From NCBI GenBank assembly GCA_028554645.1, contig JAQOOI010000012.1, positions 523,162-587,161 on the forward strand: a stretch of 64,000 bases of DNA. The letters run 5' to 3'. Positions 41,701 to 46,790 of the stretch are shown in pieces (within the stretch, counting starts at the first letter, position 1; every line of letters begins with the position of its first letter). The notes below the pieces were generated by a model, which ran no database searches, was not told where the DNA came from, and worked only from the letters and a program-made list of their open reading frames with translations. Source of the stretch: Omphalotus guepiniiformis (taxonomy: Eukaryota; Basidiomycota; Agaricomycetes; Agaricales; Omphalotaceae). Made by a program: the position numbers and the translations under genes.

Positions 41701-43702
41701 AGCGCAAAGTCCCCTCCCCGAAGGTTGGTTATCAGACAATGCTTTCTGCTGCCAGTACCGAGTCGGACTCAACGTTACTCGTTTGTACTATAGGCGCAAT
41801 TACTCTAATGGAGCACAGATTCCTAATCCGGACGGAAACCCGAATATCAAAGGGAGAAAATGAAGTAAGCGTGTGAAGGTGAAGAGAAACTTACTTGCTA
41901 CTGAAATAGCAACAAGAAGGCAAACTTGAATTGTGTTGGTCGGGTGAGTTGTGTTAGCTTCGATCTTATGTCAGCGACTCGAGTTATAAACTCAAATAAC
42001 CAAACACAATGATCTTAGTTTCACACGAGTAAGAGAAAAGCAGAAAGTGGAATTGAGAAAAGAGACAATACAAGGAAGTATGCTAAGTACAAGTCTAAAC
42101 TCGAGGAGTTATTGACAAGATCGAAGCTAAAGAAATATCTACCTAAGCGGACTTGTTATATACGTAAATAAAACCCTAAACCCTGGGCTATAACCCTTGA
42201 CTAATCCACCGTGTGTCTACCATGAGTTCGATCGCCTCAAGTGTTTCATTAATGATCGTGATCGCCTTGAGGTCTACATGCTTGATCTCGATCATCATGC
42301 TACCTACGTGTGTATTTAATATAACCCTAGATCTATAACTTAAGATGCTATCTACTGATAATAAAAGTGTCTATATGTACAAACAATGAGATAAGATGAA
42401 AAAAGAAAACATTCGTAACACTTTCCATTCATGAAAGAGATCGCAACGTCAATCCTTTCATCATCTGTCGTGATACCATTCTTCTTATCACGGATATAGG
42501 TGAACAATCTCCGTCGCCAATTCTTAAACTCAGATTTGACGCCGGTGAAATTGTCGGGTTTGTTGAGGAGTGATTTTCCTCGCGAGGTGTCGATTTCAGA
42601 CATTCTGATAGGGGTAGAAGGTCGGGTAGAATAGGGAGATGATGCAAGAGATTTGTAGGAAGGTGTGATAGGTGATGGGATAGTGGTTTCTTCGAAGAGA
42701 CTGCTAAAGTTCCCCCAAGATTCCGTAATGGTAGAGTTTACTTCGGTCCGTCAGTAACCTCACGAAGAGATTTCGGGACCTTTTCTACCTCTAATAGACG
42801 AGTTCCTAATCTGTGCTTGCTTGCTGAGTAAACCTGGGTGTGCCTTTCTAGGAGTGCACCTCGTTCCCCAAGCGCAAAGTCCCCTCCCCGAAGGTTGGTT
42901 ATCAGACAATGCTTTCTGCTGCCAGTACCGAGTCGGACTCAACGTTACTCGTTTGTACTATAGGCGCAATTACTCTAATGGAGCACAGATTCCTAATTCG
43001 GACGGAAACCCGAATATCAAAGGGAGAAAATGAAGTAAGCGTGTGAAGGGTCAAGAGAAACTTACTTGCTACTGAAATAGCAACAAGAAGGCAATTTGAA
43101 TTGTGTTGGTCGGGTGAGTTGTGTAGCTTCGATCTTATGTCAGCGACTTGAGTTATTAAACTCAAATAACCAAACACAATGATCTTAGTTTCACACGAGT
43201 AAGAGAAAAGCAGAAAGTGGAATTGAGAAAAGAGACAATACAAGGAAGTATGCTAAGTACAAGTCTAAACTCGAGGAGTTATTGACAAGATCGAAGCTAA
43301 AGAAATATCTACCTAAGCGGACTTGTTATATACGTAAATAAAACCCTAAACCCTGGGCTATAACCCTTGACTAATCCACCGTGTGTCTACCATGAGTTCG
43401 ATCGCCTCAAGTGTTTCATTAATGATCGTGATCGCCTTGAGGTCTACATGCTTGATCTCGATCATCATGCTACCTACGTGTGTATTTAATATAACCCTAG
43501 ATCTATAACTTAAGATGCTATCTACTGATAATAAAAGTGTCTATATGTACAAACAATGAGATAAGATGAAAAAAGAAAACGTTCGTAACAACCTGGCTGC
43601 AGATACCAAAAGGGTCCACTCATTGTTTTTACAGGGGTGACACTTTTGGCTAGCTGCTTGGGTATGTCGTATCAGGCTTTCGAGAGGAGAAGCTCAGGTT
43701 GA
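11719..43702 (+). CDS. MFS monocarboxylate-transporter-like gene, split by a 30.5 kb retrotransposon nest; lacks TM2-TM6
   Basis: Exons are 11719-11814, 11876-11937, 12009-12133, 12189-12371, 12427-12489, 12570-12836, 12897-13000 and 43613-43702; they join without a stop into 329 residues. The sequence matches the fungal MCT-like MFS family: [14 protein letters not shown] and FGVFINYYT around TM1, YLPSFASDLNP after TM7, NGASAPG, GLSDR-like GWLSD in the TM8-9 loop, and [12 protein letters not shown] near TM11. After IVGSL (start of TM2) the frame jumps to the end of TM6, so about 140 family residues are missing. The last intron (13001-43612) contains element A; removing A and one TSD leaves a 59 bp intron, normal here. 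With five helices gone transport is doubtful; it may be a decaying gene. Confidence 0.8.
13043..13495 (-). repeat. element A 3' LTR
   Basis: 453 bp, TG...CA ends (minus strand TGTTACGAAC...CTGACA), matching 43138-43590 with about four differences. It is preceded by ACCTG, which recurs after the 5' LTR. Confidence 0.92.
13507..16147 (-). pseudogene. element A pol, RT C-terminal half, RNase H, integrase and chromodomain
   Basis: The open frame 16077-13507 starts inside reverse transcriptase just before the catalytic YLDD box and continues through the RNase H ([20 protein letters not shown]), an HHCC integrase zinc site, the DDE integrase core, a GPF/Y-like module and a C-terminal chromodomain ([24 protein letters not shown]). 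The chromodomain places it among the chromoviruses, whose chromodomain can direct integration to marked heterochromatin. The frame is intact here, but the N-terminal part of RT is cut off by the solo LTR at 16148. Apart from point changes it closely matches element B. Confidence 0.9.
16148..17627 (-). mobile_element. solo LTR of a family related to element C, inside element A RT
   Basis: The RT frame stops at CCGG and resumes at CCGG after 1480 bp, giving a 4 bp TSD (16144-16147 and 17628-17631), the same TSD length as element C. The insert shares blocks with C's LTR: a similar start (TAATAGCAGC versus TGTAGTGAC, then GAAATGA), AGGGTGGGTCTGACCA near 17375, a TAGCTAGCA...CTAG...CCTTTAT block near 17525-17555, and an AACA end. 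Overall divergence is large, so it is a different subfamily. Its first dinucleotide has decayed. It contains a (CAGA)n microsatellite at about 16346-16398. Confidence 0.75.
17628..19622 (-). pseudogene. element A gag C-terminal part, protease and RT N-terminal part
   Basis: Segments 19614-18910 (gag), 19081-17921 (overlapping pol with protease) and 17819-17628 (start of RT) match element B. Gag has a CCHC zinc knuckle [14 protein letters not shown]. The protease has the LLDSGATGS active site. Relative to B a 4 bp deletion near 17932 shifts the frame between protease and RT. The first 61 gag residues lie on the other side of element B at 42421-42603. The GGGTTTT slip site is conserved at 18928-18934. 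Confidence 0.88.
19623..20074 (-). repeat. element B 3' LTR
   Basis: 452 bp, near-identical to 41969-42420; the only difference noticed is a C/T near 19896. Confidence 0.93.
20086..21294 (-). pseudogene. element B pol, integrase core to chromodomain
   Basis: This is the 3' part of B's pol: [17 protein letters not shown], the DDE core (TVDHFTKRT ... HDRGPQYHS ... [16 protein letters not shown]), the GPF/Y-like module and the chromodomain. The first 26 or so residues of the open frame above 21294 belong to element C's LTR and are spurious. The true upstream part continues at 37820 on the far side of element C, with CCGT duplicated at the junction. Confidence 0.9.
21295..23138 (-). repeat. element C 3' LTR
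   Basis: 1844 bp with TG...CA-type ends (plus strand TGTAGTGAC...CGCAACA). It is near-identical to 35976-37819; visible differences are at 23060-23062 (CCT versus CAT context) and 23133 (G versus A). ORFs inside, such as 21471-21752, recur in each LTR copy and are not convincing genes. Confidence 0.93.
23139..23152 (-). promoter_or_regulatory. element C polypurine tract
   Basis: On the minus strand the sequence CTTTGGGGGAGA abuts the TG of the 3' LTR, the position of the plus-strand primer in LTR elements. Its location fixes the downstream end of the internal region, so the cargo genes are inside the element and not in a separate insertion flanking it. Confidence 0.75.
23443..25969 (+). CDS. 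cargo gene C1 of element C: 659-aa protein with cysteine cluster, antisense to gag-pol
   Basis: Ten exons are inferred: 23443-23508, 23622-23783, 23835-24023, 24073-24303, 24356-24514, 24566-24868, 24927-24984, 25040-25119, 25181-25388 and 25446-25969. All junctions are GT-AG, introns are 49-113 bp, and the frame is unbroken. I do not recognise the protein. Parts in order: a helical N-terminal region; a Lys/Pro repeat (KPKPKPKPK) and acidic, basic nuclear-like segments (residues about 190-370); a GWPYGRPVT segment; a Cys cluster spaced C-x2-C-x10-C-x12-C-x2-C-x6-C (about residues 420-460), suggesting metal binding; a coiled-coil-like stretch (about 490-545); and an acidic tail. The gene begins 305 bp from the 3' LTR and is transcribed away from it. 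Nuclear localisation and nucleic-acid or chromatin contact are inference only. Confidence 0.75.
25970..26809 (+). promoter_or_regulatory. spacer between cargo genes with a second PPT-like unit
   Basis: 840 bp without a gene. It contains the 13-mer GAGTATCTAACTC at 26326-26338. From 26577 (TCTCCCCCC, then AAGTAAAATT and CGTCCCCG) it resembles the sequence beside the 3' LTR at 23139. In both places the unit lies 230-305 bp before a cargo ATG. The C2 promoter probably lies here. I cannot tell whether the unit works as a central polypurine tract, a promoter block or neither. Confidence 0.45.
26810..28205 (+). CDS. cargo gene C2 of element C: 340-aa unknown protein, antisense to gag-pol
   Basis: Seven exons are inferred: 26810-26962, 27019-27216, 27276-27359, 27427-27573, 27642-27665, 27733-27823 and 27880-28205. 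All junctions are GT-AG and in frame; one exon is only 24 bp. The protein is not recognised. It has a helical N-terminal part ([15 protein letters not shown]), a basic nuclear-signal-like SGSKKRK followed by a six-Asp acidic run, a Ser/Thr/Lys-rich linker, and a helical C-terminal domain (about residues 205-320) rich in Gln, His, Tyr and Arg/Lys. Three introns carry the element-wide motif AGTATCTAAC. It is tail-to-tail with pol, 201 bp apart, and co-oriented with C1. Partnership with C1 is suggested only by arrangement. Confidence 0.72.
28206..28406. other. convergent gap between C2 and pol
   Basis: Some 200 bp separates the ends of two opposing genes. It is T-rich and presumably holds both 3' ends. 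No repeat is seen. Confidence 0.4.
28407..32513 (-). CDS. pol: element C pol: reverse transcriptase, RNase H, integrase
   Basis: Frame of 1347 codons from its first ATG at 32450; the frame is open up to the overlap with protease, so it is probably entered by -1 slippage at 32513-32507. RT occupies roughly residues 260-480 with a YIDD catalytic box ([11 protein letters not shown]), RNase H about 560-700 ([19 protein letters not shown]), then an HHCC zinc site (HDHLGHKG ... CQICQ), the integrase DDE core ([25 protein letters not shown]) and a GPF/Y-like module ([13 protein letters not shown]). No chromodomain is visible. The C-terminus is acidic. No stops or shifts are seen. Confidence 0.92.
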   Translation of the reverse strand, partial: KFSSDLNELIRDQGEVAVCIEMDEDGNATIAGYKLPDNELFSEPEKAEAFVFAAESIIREDDIAAADSVRSYLNRSVDSEKKQVFCTWRENLNLNSKEHLDTQNSDLDTCTVLNHTSEPASGTEKRMNKGKTVKREPKPVQSSRPRWSRDKNGNKMARLVTVLASRKYKPVAIKVKPVKATLPAEFRIERKIIGDPLKDMPGLPTHPPDFTPGERYSQERKEIVDKNHNEGFLWPEEMKLVHHLMKVQEKAFAWEASEGGTFNTEFFPPVKFPVLPHTPWVERNIPIPPGIYDQVCKMIKDKIDAGVYEPSSSSYRSRWFCVLKKDGKSLRLVHSLEPLNKVTIQHSGIPPATADIARSFSGRACLGLLDIFVGYDERLVDESSRDLTTFQTPFGPHRLVKLPMGWTNSVPIYHDDVTYIFRDEIPHVTKPYIDDVPVKGPVSRYETADGGYETIPENSGIRRFVWEHLQNMNRIVQRMKHAGGTFAGTKAFICVAEGDVVGHHVSYEGEKPVERLAEVVLTCDASKWSEKKDIRSFLGTAGQMRMFIKDYAKKAKPLTILTGDVPFQMGPAELEAVEMIKDGIRNAPALRPIDYDLSTGITLSVDTSWMAVGFQLYQRDPADSKKKFYNWMGSVTLNEREARFSQPKRELYGLMLALQQTYYQTYGCRDLTVETDASYIKGMLDKPSSGPNATINRWIEEIRKFHFTLVHIKGTEHKGPDGLSRPPRGTIPTERAASRDPDSFVDEDDGLPVKFRMGDGESEVPFDFEAFKDEIDTRGGYLQEVAKSIDDFEDDLQEALEEERHLNSIRELLAIQHPVSNSMLQFAQTLVIPEGGTEWKHEHPYREDHRSASTKELDEQLDLIKDWYLQGNQPLAHLGETAMKKFISRAVKFFVDRDGRLYRRNDDTGGQHRLVVPKEKRMYMMHAAHDHLGHKGMFATKALIEKRFWWPDLNGDVNWFVKSCQICQNRKLELLKIPPTLTHTPSLFQKIHVDVFKVSPPSNGCKDVVHGRCALSSWSEGRALRSDNARSLGEWFFDDIICRWGCPDEVVTDNAPQMRAMLKWLEDKYGIKGITISPYNSQANGKIERAHFDIRTALAKATGGDLKRWWWFLKHVFWADRITARKGLGCSPYFLVTGAEPILPLDIVESTWLVKLPDRILTYEELIGYRAQALAKHRTHVQEMISRIDTTKKETLRQYEEEYRNVIRDFDFKPGTLIQVRNTQVEKNLDRKMYPRYLGPMIVIRRTKGGSYIVAQMDGTVLREKVAAFRVLPHVARYEPIELPENIHELIDLTSEQLEEMVNDNNELDSELERDYIFDSIPQLRIPAEDEDLDESSDEELQSANDADEEEPDWDAPVQTRSQSSQNK
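32486..33901 (-). CDS. pro: element C protease-containing frame
   Basis: 465 codons from the ATG at 33883; the frame also opens a few codons upstream, overlapping the gag stop in the -1 frame. The retropepsin-like active site is [13 protein letters not shown] near residue 320, followed by a flap-like region and VLLGRPF (hydrophobic-hydrophobic-Gly). The N-terminal 300 residues are charged and low-complexity, longer than in most Ty3 elements. Having protease in its own frame between gag and RT resembles the gag-pro-pol layout of some retroviruses and differs from family A/B, where protease is fused to RT. Confidence 0.85.
   Translation of the reverse strand, partial: EKLEFPMKEIGEEAVYTQNPSHKTGQSPEENKLVKKKRVEVLLPTLRPSEREKYRPPAMRREPVRFELPVDSDTEEIESPSENNNDVARRVSNRPFDHVKAIDRPPIPKGMPVGSQNKSNETEGAQSGTKDGMNIDTRNAIVYTKPPRKSEPDFKLRNSLFKPGLAEEIADKIFRSEIDISSGDLIAISPALQKIMQRKLKNNRVYKRPVKAFVHEVRDEDDPDGILPEEDVNLVQANYMVFIEDMAYEREDVFIVLDEDTDDLKKGSVVHKDVVDQYQKDVPPDERNKIIIVASQTDSLKAIYPKINHSDQQVETVVDSGSQIVSMDTRVAIGLGLRWDPETVIHMQSANGQLQATRGLARNVPFTFGEITIYMQIHIIDKVPYDVLLGRPFDVLTSSVVRNFETGEQEITITDPNSGMKCTMGTYDRGRGIKVKPIPGEPKLVPETQKSASVPVKNEGDSQNFHRTSMN
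32507..32513 (-). promoter_or_regulatory. candidate -1 frameshift heptamer, protease to pol
   Basis: On the minus strand the protease frame reads ca-A-AAT-TTT, a consensus X-XXY-YYZ heptamer (AAATTTT). It lies eight codons before the protease stop, within the short window where the pol frame is open, and a -1 slip enters pol exactly. Confidence 0.6.
33892..35802 (-). CDS. gag: element C Gag
   Basis: 636 residues. The middle has a helical capsid-like region with the retrotransposon-gag pattern ([18 protein letters not shown] ... [10 protein letters not shown] ... [13 protein letters not shown]). A CCHC zinc knuckle ([14 protein letters not shown]) lies near residue 500. The N-terminal 110 residues are basic and Ser-rich. 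The frame ends at TAG 33894-33892, where the protease frame takes over by a -1 step. The ATG at 35802 is about 170 bp inside the 5' LTR. It is longer than the 297-residue Gag of family A/B. Confidence 0.9.
   Translation of the reverse strand: MLVKISSSQRNTRPRKTKNSERAGTEELSLNQSSRRKSSKGKEREVIPEPDSSSLSSLSSLSTIPERNTPPDLSELSARYKKNKRNFVNSPQYFALTHKRIPVKIIRNPRNNMSTHDNATGNEAPQQQGPTQGPVEMEEIFIFGNATGMQIPVPAAKELQNEKLPKVSKQAPIFDKKHPSELVAWLAELEGIFVSTGTKTDAAKVMLALRYMEFHTREEFQRLQAVKDLDWDAFKEALMKNFPESADRGLGSRQRLYAIIDAYKLIVLGAIQKLMAFKREYEIEYEKLSSGTTPVVSNSEAVAGFLSALDEPFRRKLLDRLENKVINGHLQVQREDDPFTLKDVMSEAEKLCSVKRAGGYNFGLFLNGPNLAEGYSRILPTTEQNATRKLYDPYQVASTVKSEPDQWAMKLSATVDSHQNQFNQIRQAQETNLAALAKLSETVANLAKMTQATSSSVRMNMNAPNSQSGPGMNSNGHNSVQRSSQMSSVNNNTHADSNCYMCDEPGHRSMDCPHQLRFIRLGWMIKNSAGKWALKDGVYWPRADPSDTRSKKEKIEEIAKRHGWEQPSSHVDQNLYAFEDEDSAIAGPSQSSSLDAINSLVAQFSQVCNTLQNLAPAAKSETKQILKRENNSESKN
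33895..33901 (-). promoter_or_regulatory. candidate -1 frameshift site, gag to protease
   Basis: The gag end reads tcG-AAA-AAC-TAG. The -1 frame is open only from the codon overlapping this point, because a TGA precedes it. The heptamer GAAAAAC differs at one position from the strong A-AAA-AAC site and directly abuts the gag stop. Confidence 0.5.
35951..35975 (-). promoter_or_regulatory. element C primer-binding region with hairpin
   Basis: Directly inside the 5' LTR the minus strand reads TCTGGAGCCCACCGCGAGG. TGG two bases after the LTR is the usual start of a tRNA-primed site (tRNA 3' CCA). The stretch also forms a 5 bp hairpin (CCACC / GGTGG, loop CCTCGC). I could not assign the tRNA, and found no matching self-primer in the LTR. 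Confidence 0.5.
35976..37819 (-). repeat. element C 5' LTR
   Basis: 1844 bp partner of 21295-23138. It contains two copies of the AGTATCTAACTC motif at 37200-37211 and 37229-37241. Confidence 0.93.
37820..40710 (-). pseudogene. element B pol, protease to start of integrase
   Basis: Frame 40710-38569 carries protease (LLDSGATGS), RT with YLDD and the first part of RNase H. Frame 38603-37820 carries the rest of RNase H and the HHCC zinc site of integrase, then is cut by element C. The two frames meet at 38595-38599, a run of five T where element A has four (15487-15490), so B has a one-base insertion. The pol frame is entered from gag by a -1 step. The integrase core continues at 21294. Confidence 0.9.
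40539..41432 (-). CDS. gag: element B Gag
   Basis: 297 residues, the only unbroken Gag of this family in the window. It has a capsid-like helical region ([12 protein letters not shown] ... [12 protein letters not shown] ... [11 protein letters not shown]) and one CCHC knuckle [14 protein letters not shown] near residue 245. The pol frame overlaps its last 172 bases in the -1 register. Element A's Gag starts with the near-identical [10 protein letters not shown]. Confidence 0.92.
   Translation of the reverse strand: MSEIETPRGKSLLNKPDNFTGVKSEFKNWRRRLFTYIRDKKNGITTDDERIDVAISFMNGKLVDGWVNNYYNTHFDQDNEKWQKDWAHFKQALNKAFLDSGLQRTAQEKVELLKQGAGTAEEYFQELEILLTEADYKKDDPYVVRLIEKGINEKTIDAIYTRDELPKVYDEWKDVVIKIDQLWRRRQEWRKNQNQNRPVFTPRRESPQNAAGSGDRRDATGTTFGGTGKPMDIDAARRNGQCFNCGQRGHISRDCPAKRGQRVRQVNAQEEEKKEEQPPSWFLNWLKSDTGFVKAQK
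40557..40563 (-). promoter_or_regulatory. candidate -1 frameshift heptamer GGGTTTT, gag to pol (A/B family)
   Basis: Within the gag-pol overlap the gag codons read ac-G-GGT-TTT, a consensus X-XXY-YYZ heptamer, five codons before the gag stop. A -1 slip leads exactly into the protease-RT frame. The site is conserved in element A (18928-18934). Confidence 0.6.
41433..41968 (-). other. element B 5' leader
   Basis: Untranslated region between the 5' LTR and gag, about 536 bp, nearly identical to A's leader at 42604-43137. It has a GTAAGT-type site near 41896, so a spliced leader cannot be excluded. No gene is seen. Confidence 0.6.
41954..41967 (-). promoter_or_regulatory. self-primer binding site of element B
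   Basis: One base inside the 5' LTR the minus strand reads AAGATCGAAGCTAA. It is the exact reverse complement of the minus-strand LTR segment starting at 42130, expected to be the RNA 5' end. This is the arrangement of the Schizosaccharomyces pombe Tf1 group. No tRNA-like TGG start is present. Confidence 0.75.
41969..42420 (-). repeat. element B 5' LTR
   Basis: 452 bp, TG...CA ends, with a TATATAAC box at 42162-42155 and predicted R start at 42130. Confidence 0.93.
42130..42162 (-). promoter_or_regulatory. LTR core promoter and predicted transcription start (element B)
   Basis: TATATAAC on the minus strand (42162-42155) begins 32 bases before 42130, where the 14-base segment TTAGCTTCGATCTT complementary to the primer-binding site begins. 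The spacing fits a TATA-driven start at 42130, giving a U3 of about 290 bp and R-U5 of about 162 bp. The same arrangement is in A's 5' LTR (TATA 43332-43325, start 43300). Confidence 0.65.
42421..43137 (-). pseudogene. element A gag N-terminus and 5' leader
   Basis: Codons 42603-42421 give [16 protein letters not shown]... to FMNGK, the first 61 residues of A's Gag. They continue at 19622 once B and one CTTTC are removed. The leader to 43137 matches B's leader. Beside the LTR, the priming site reads TAAGATCGAAGCTACAC, one base shorter than in B. Confidence 0.9.
43138..43590 (-). repeat. element A 5' LTR
   Basis: 453 bp, partner of 13043-13495. It is followed by ACCTG, the right copy of A's target-site duplication. 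Confidence 0.92.
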
Positions 43703-44327
43703 GCCAAGATGATGAGAAGAAGACATTTTGTTGCTGCAACATGATGTAGTGTAGGTGGTACCAATGCAGAGCCTACAAATATATTGTACGTTGTAGGTCA
43801 ACGATGGCGGCTCCAAGAATGTGGGCTGTCTTGAGATAAAGCCCTGCTGTTGGTTTCGGGTGTTGATGTTTAATTTGACACCAAGTCTTGAATGGTTGTA
43901 GTGGTAATGCCTGGTATCCTGAAGATGTCTTGTTGGTTGGTGTGCGAGGATGGTGAAAAAGCATCGTAATTTGTTCCGTTGCCAGGAGGTTGCAAATCCA
44001 CAAGCGAATTTTTTTGAATTAAGAGCTGAGAGGGCAGTAGATAGTTCAGTGTCAGAGTAAAGCAAGAGAAGACACTTTAGATGTACCACTAATTTTCTGT
44101 TCTGCTCAGAAAAATTCTTGGAGCAAGAAATTGTTAGGAGCCATTCAAGTCTGGGCATATTTCGACACTGAGTGAGGTGACAGGGGGTGCAAACAGGCAA
44201 AAAAATCCATTGGGTACACCTTCGACGAGTTTATTGAGCCGCAAGAAGAAGAAGAGGTCAACTAGAAGAATGAGAAAAAGGAAGAACAATTACCGATGTC
44301 CAAAGGTGGAATTTGTCATATTCTTGC
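43703..44327. other. transporter 3' flank, nothing recognised
   Basis: Holds the 3' end of the transporter gene. A 168-codon minus ORF (44200-43694) has no family resemblance and partly overlaps the transporter's last exon, so I do not call it. Confidence 0.4.
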
Positions 44328-46026
44328 TGTAGTGACTGTGAAATGAACGAGAGAGATACTCAAATAAGCACAATCCAACTCAAATCAAAATGATGTAGGG
44401 TGAGGTGTGACTGGTGTTGTCAGAGATTCCGCACAGTTAGACGCAACAATTGAACTTCAAATCTGCAGGGTTACAGATGTCTTTATCTCAATCTAGATGA
44501 AAATGACAGAGGGTATCTCAAAACACAAGATTCAGACAGAAGGCAAGTGTGGTTTTCAGGGTTCAGGAGGGATTCAGGACAATCAATCTCGAAGTTAAAC
44601 TCAATCCAATGGTCAGACAATGCAGGGAACAGTTTCAGATGCAGCACAGACAGTTTCAGCAGGCAGATTCAGCACAGACAGAACAGCAGTTTCAGCAAAG
44701 ATTCAGTATCTCTTTCAATTTATCTGCCACAAGGGACTTTACAGAAGTTTTCACAACTGGATATTTCTCAAACTGAACTCTAAAGAGCCAGGCTATATTT
44801 CGTCTGAGAAGGGTTTCCTGCTTTGGCTTGTATCTTTGGGCAGTACTAGCTTAAGAAAATCTAAATAGATACTCTGTAAGCTATATATACTAAATCATAA
44901 AATCAAACATATATCTCGAAATTAAAAGAGTAATCTGAACAGTAAAGGAGTCAAAAGTAAGTAAGTATCAATTGAGCAGAGATTGGATTCTTTTTAGGTA
45001 GTTTTCTAGGTAAATTTCCAGTTAGATAGTCAAAATGTAGGAACTTTGGGTATAGATTGGTATAAAAACAGAAAATATATCGCTTTGTCCGCGTTCTAGG
45101 TGTGTTAGGGTGTATCCAGGGTATCTAAATAAAGGTCCAGAACATGTAACCAGTATCATGACAGTTGACATTCTCCTCAGTGCATTGCAAATCTGGTCCC
45201 CTATAAGTTTCTCCAAAATTGGCACATTCTCCTCTACTAGGGCAGCATTAAGAGTTGTGTAGAAGCTCTAGAGCTTATCTAGACCATGCTTCATCATTTC
45301 TATCAGCCACAGTAAGGTACAGTAACTGTTTATTTCAAGTCTTACCCCTGTACATCTCTTTTTGGTCAGATTTGTACTCAGGTTATATTTCTTGTTTAGG
45401 ATAGCTCTCAGCTTCTCCTAGGACAGTATTCTATCTCATAGTTCCGTCTAAGACCTCCAATTAGAGTGCCTTGATCTTTCATCAAGTTCAGAGGGTTACT
45501 GAATTTCAGAGAGATACTCAGATTCCATAGTACTCAATGTACAATATTTCTCTGGTAATACAATCTTCAGGATTGCCCATATTCTCAGCATTCAATCTTA
45601 TAGTGCCAACTTAGTTAGCAAGACCAGCTGGGACTTTTGGTCAGTCCAAAGGACTTAGATAGTTGTTCAATTGAAGTGAAAATCCATCAACCCCTTGGAC
45701 TACAGTCAACAATACTTGGTAGAGTCTCTAGTTATTAGAGGGTGGGTCTGACCAACTCAATCTGGTATGGAACATTGGAATTCCAACACATCTGGAGAGG
45801 CATAACTAGTATCTCTTTATATAACCCATGGGTCACAGTTGCTTAGCACCCAATTCAGTACTGTAGCAATCACTACACTTAGGCATTGTGAGTACAAGTA
45901 TGTTTCATGTCTTAACTAGCAGTCTGGGGTGACTCTAGTCCTTAATGTTCAGTTTCCAATGTTTAAACATCCAATATTTACTTCAATCTGATAGATTTCA
46001 GTACTGAAAGGCTTTTTGACACAACA
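44328..46026 (-). mobile_element. solo LTR of the element C family, partly deleted
   Basis: 1699 bp matching C's LTR from TGTAGTGACTG to ACACAACA with scattered substitutions and small indels. About 150 bp is missing near 45523, including both AGTATCTAACTC copies. Flanks TTGC and ATGC fit a 4 bp duplication with one change. No internal region is attached, so it is a recombination remnant older than element C. Confidence 0.88.
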
Positions 46027-46790
46027 ATGCACTCTTGTATTGTTGACGATGGGGTATAACATTCTGTCAAGATACACATGCAGAATTAAGAACATTTTAC
46101 CTTGCTACTCAGTGACTCATTGTTTGCTGTCATGTGCATGACACACCCAACCCGATGTTGGGTGGCTCGGCGCCACTGTAAACCTCGGGAACCTAGAATT
46201 GCAGTATGAAATAGATCAAACTTGTGGAGAGGACACCTGAAAGAGCTACCAATAGAACAGATCTGAAGTTTCTCTGAGCGGTACCACATCTGTGGGTGTG
46301 TTTTGCCTTCTTTTTGGTTGGACAGCTATTGCATGAGTAGGGTCTGCCGGATAGCTTGAATTGTTGCAGCTGGCTGAAACATAGGATGTTGTTATGAAGA
46401 GGTTCTTCTATCTCAGTGAAAGGCTAAAATATTAGGCTTTGCACAATCCCCTCGCGCCCAACTGCTGGAACTGCTTGTACATACATACACATTTCACAGG
46501 AGTTTTGAGAGCATAAAGGGCTTATGTCTCCTGATTCTTCAGACAACCTGATATGATCTATTAATTGTAGAACTAAACAGAGGTTATTGAAGAGGATAGT
46601 GGCAGAGTTTGTTACCTTTGTTGTTGCACACCTTTCATATTGGTGATTGGTTGATCACTTTTAGGTTCTCCGCTTAGTTGGAACTTGCATCGACTACAAA
46701 TGACCCTCCTGTTTCTTCTTTGGCCTTCTACCACTTGCAACAACCACTAGCTTGCTCTTACTGGTCTCTTTTGTGTCCTAGTTGTTGATC
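46027..46790. other. intergenic, nothing recognised
   Basis: Short ORFs only. It presumably contains the promoter of the small gene at 46791. Confidence 0.4.

Larger units (their letters stand above)
19623..42420 (-). mobile_element. element B: second chromodomain Ty3/gypsy element, nested in A's gag
   Basis: LTRs at 19623-20074 (3') and 41969-42420 (5') differ by eye at one site. The TSD CTTTC (19618-19622, 42421-42425) lies within A's gag codons Gly-Lys and restores A's frame when B is removed. Without element C the length is about 6.27 kb, equal to A. B is interrupted in integrase by element C and has a one-base frameshift in RNase H, so it cannot now make its proteins without help. Confidence 0.92.
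13043..43590 (-). mobile_element. element A: Ty3/gypsy chromodomain LTR retrotransposon, host of the nest
   Basis: LTRs at 13043-13495 (3') and 43138-43590 (5') flank gag-pol on the minus strand. The 5 bp TSD is ACCTG (13038-13042 and 43591-43595). Removing element B and the inner solo LTR leaves about 6.26 kb. By eye the two LTRs differ at about four sites in 453 bp. A is dead: gag is split by B, reverse transcriptase by a solo LTR, and pol has a 4 bp deletion near 17932 relative to B. It sits inside an intron of the transporter gene, antisense to it. Confidence 0.9.

Noticed and set aside
43694..44200. 168-codon minus-strand ORF
   Set aside because: Overlaps the end of the transporter's last exon, has no domain resemblance or exon context, and seems a chance open frame.
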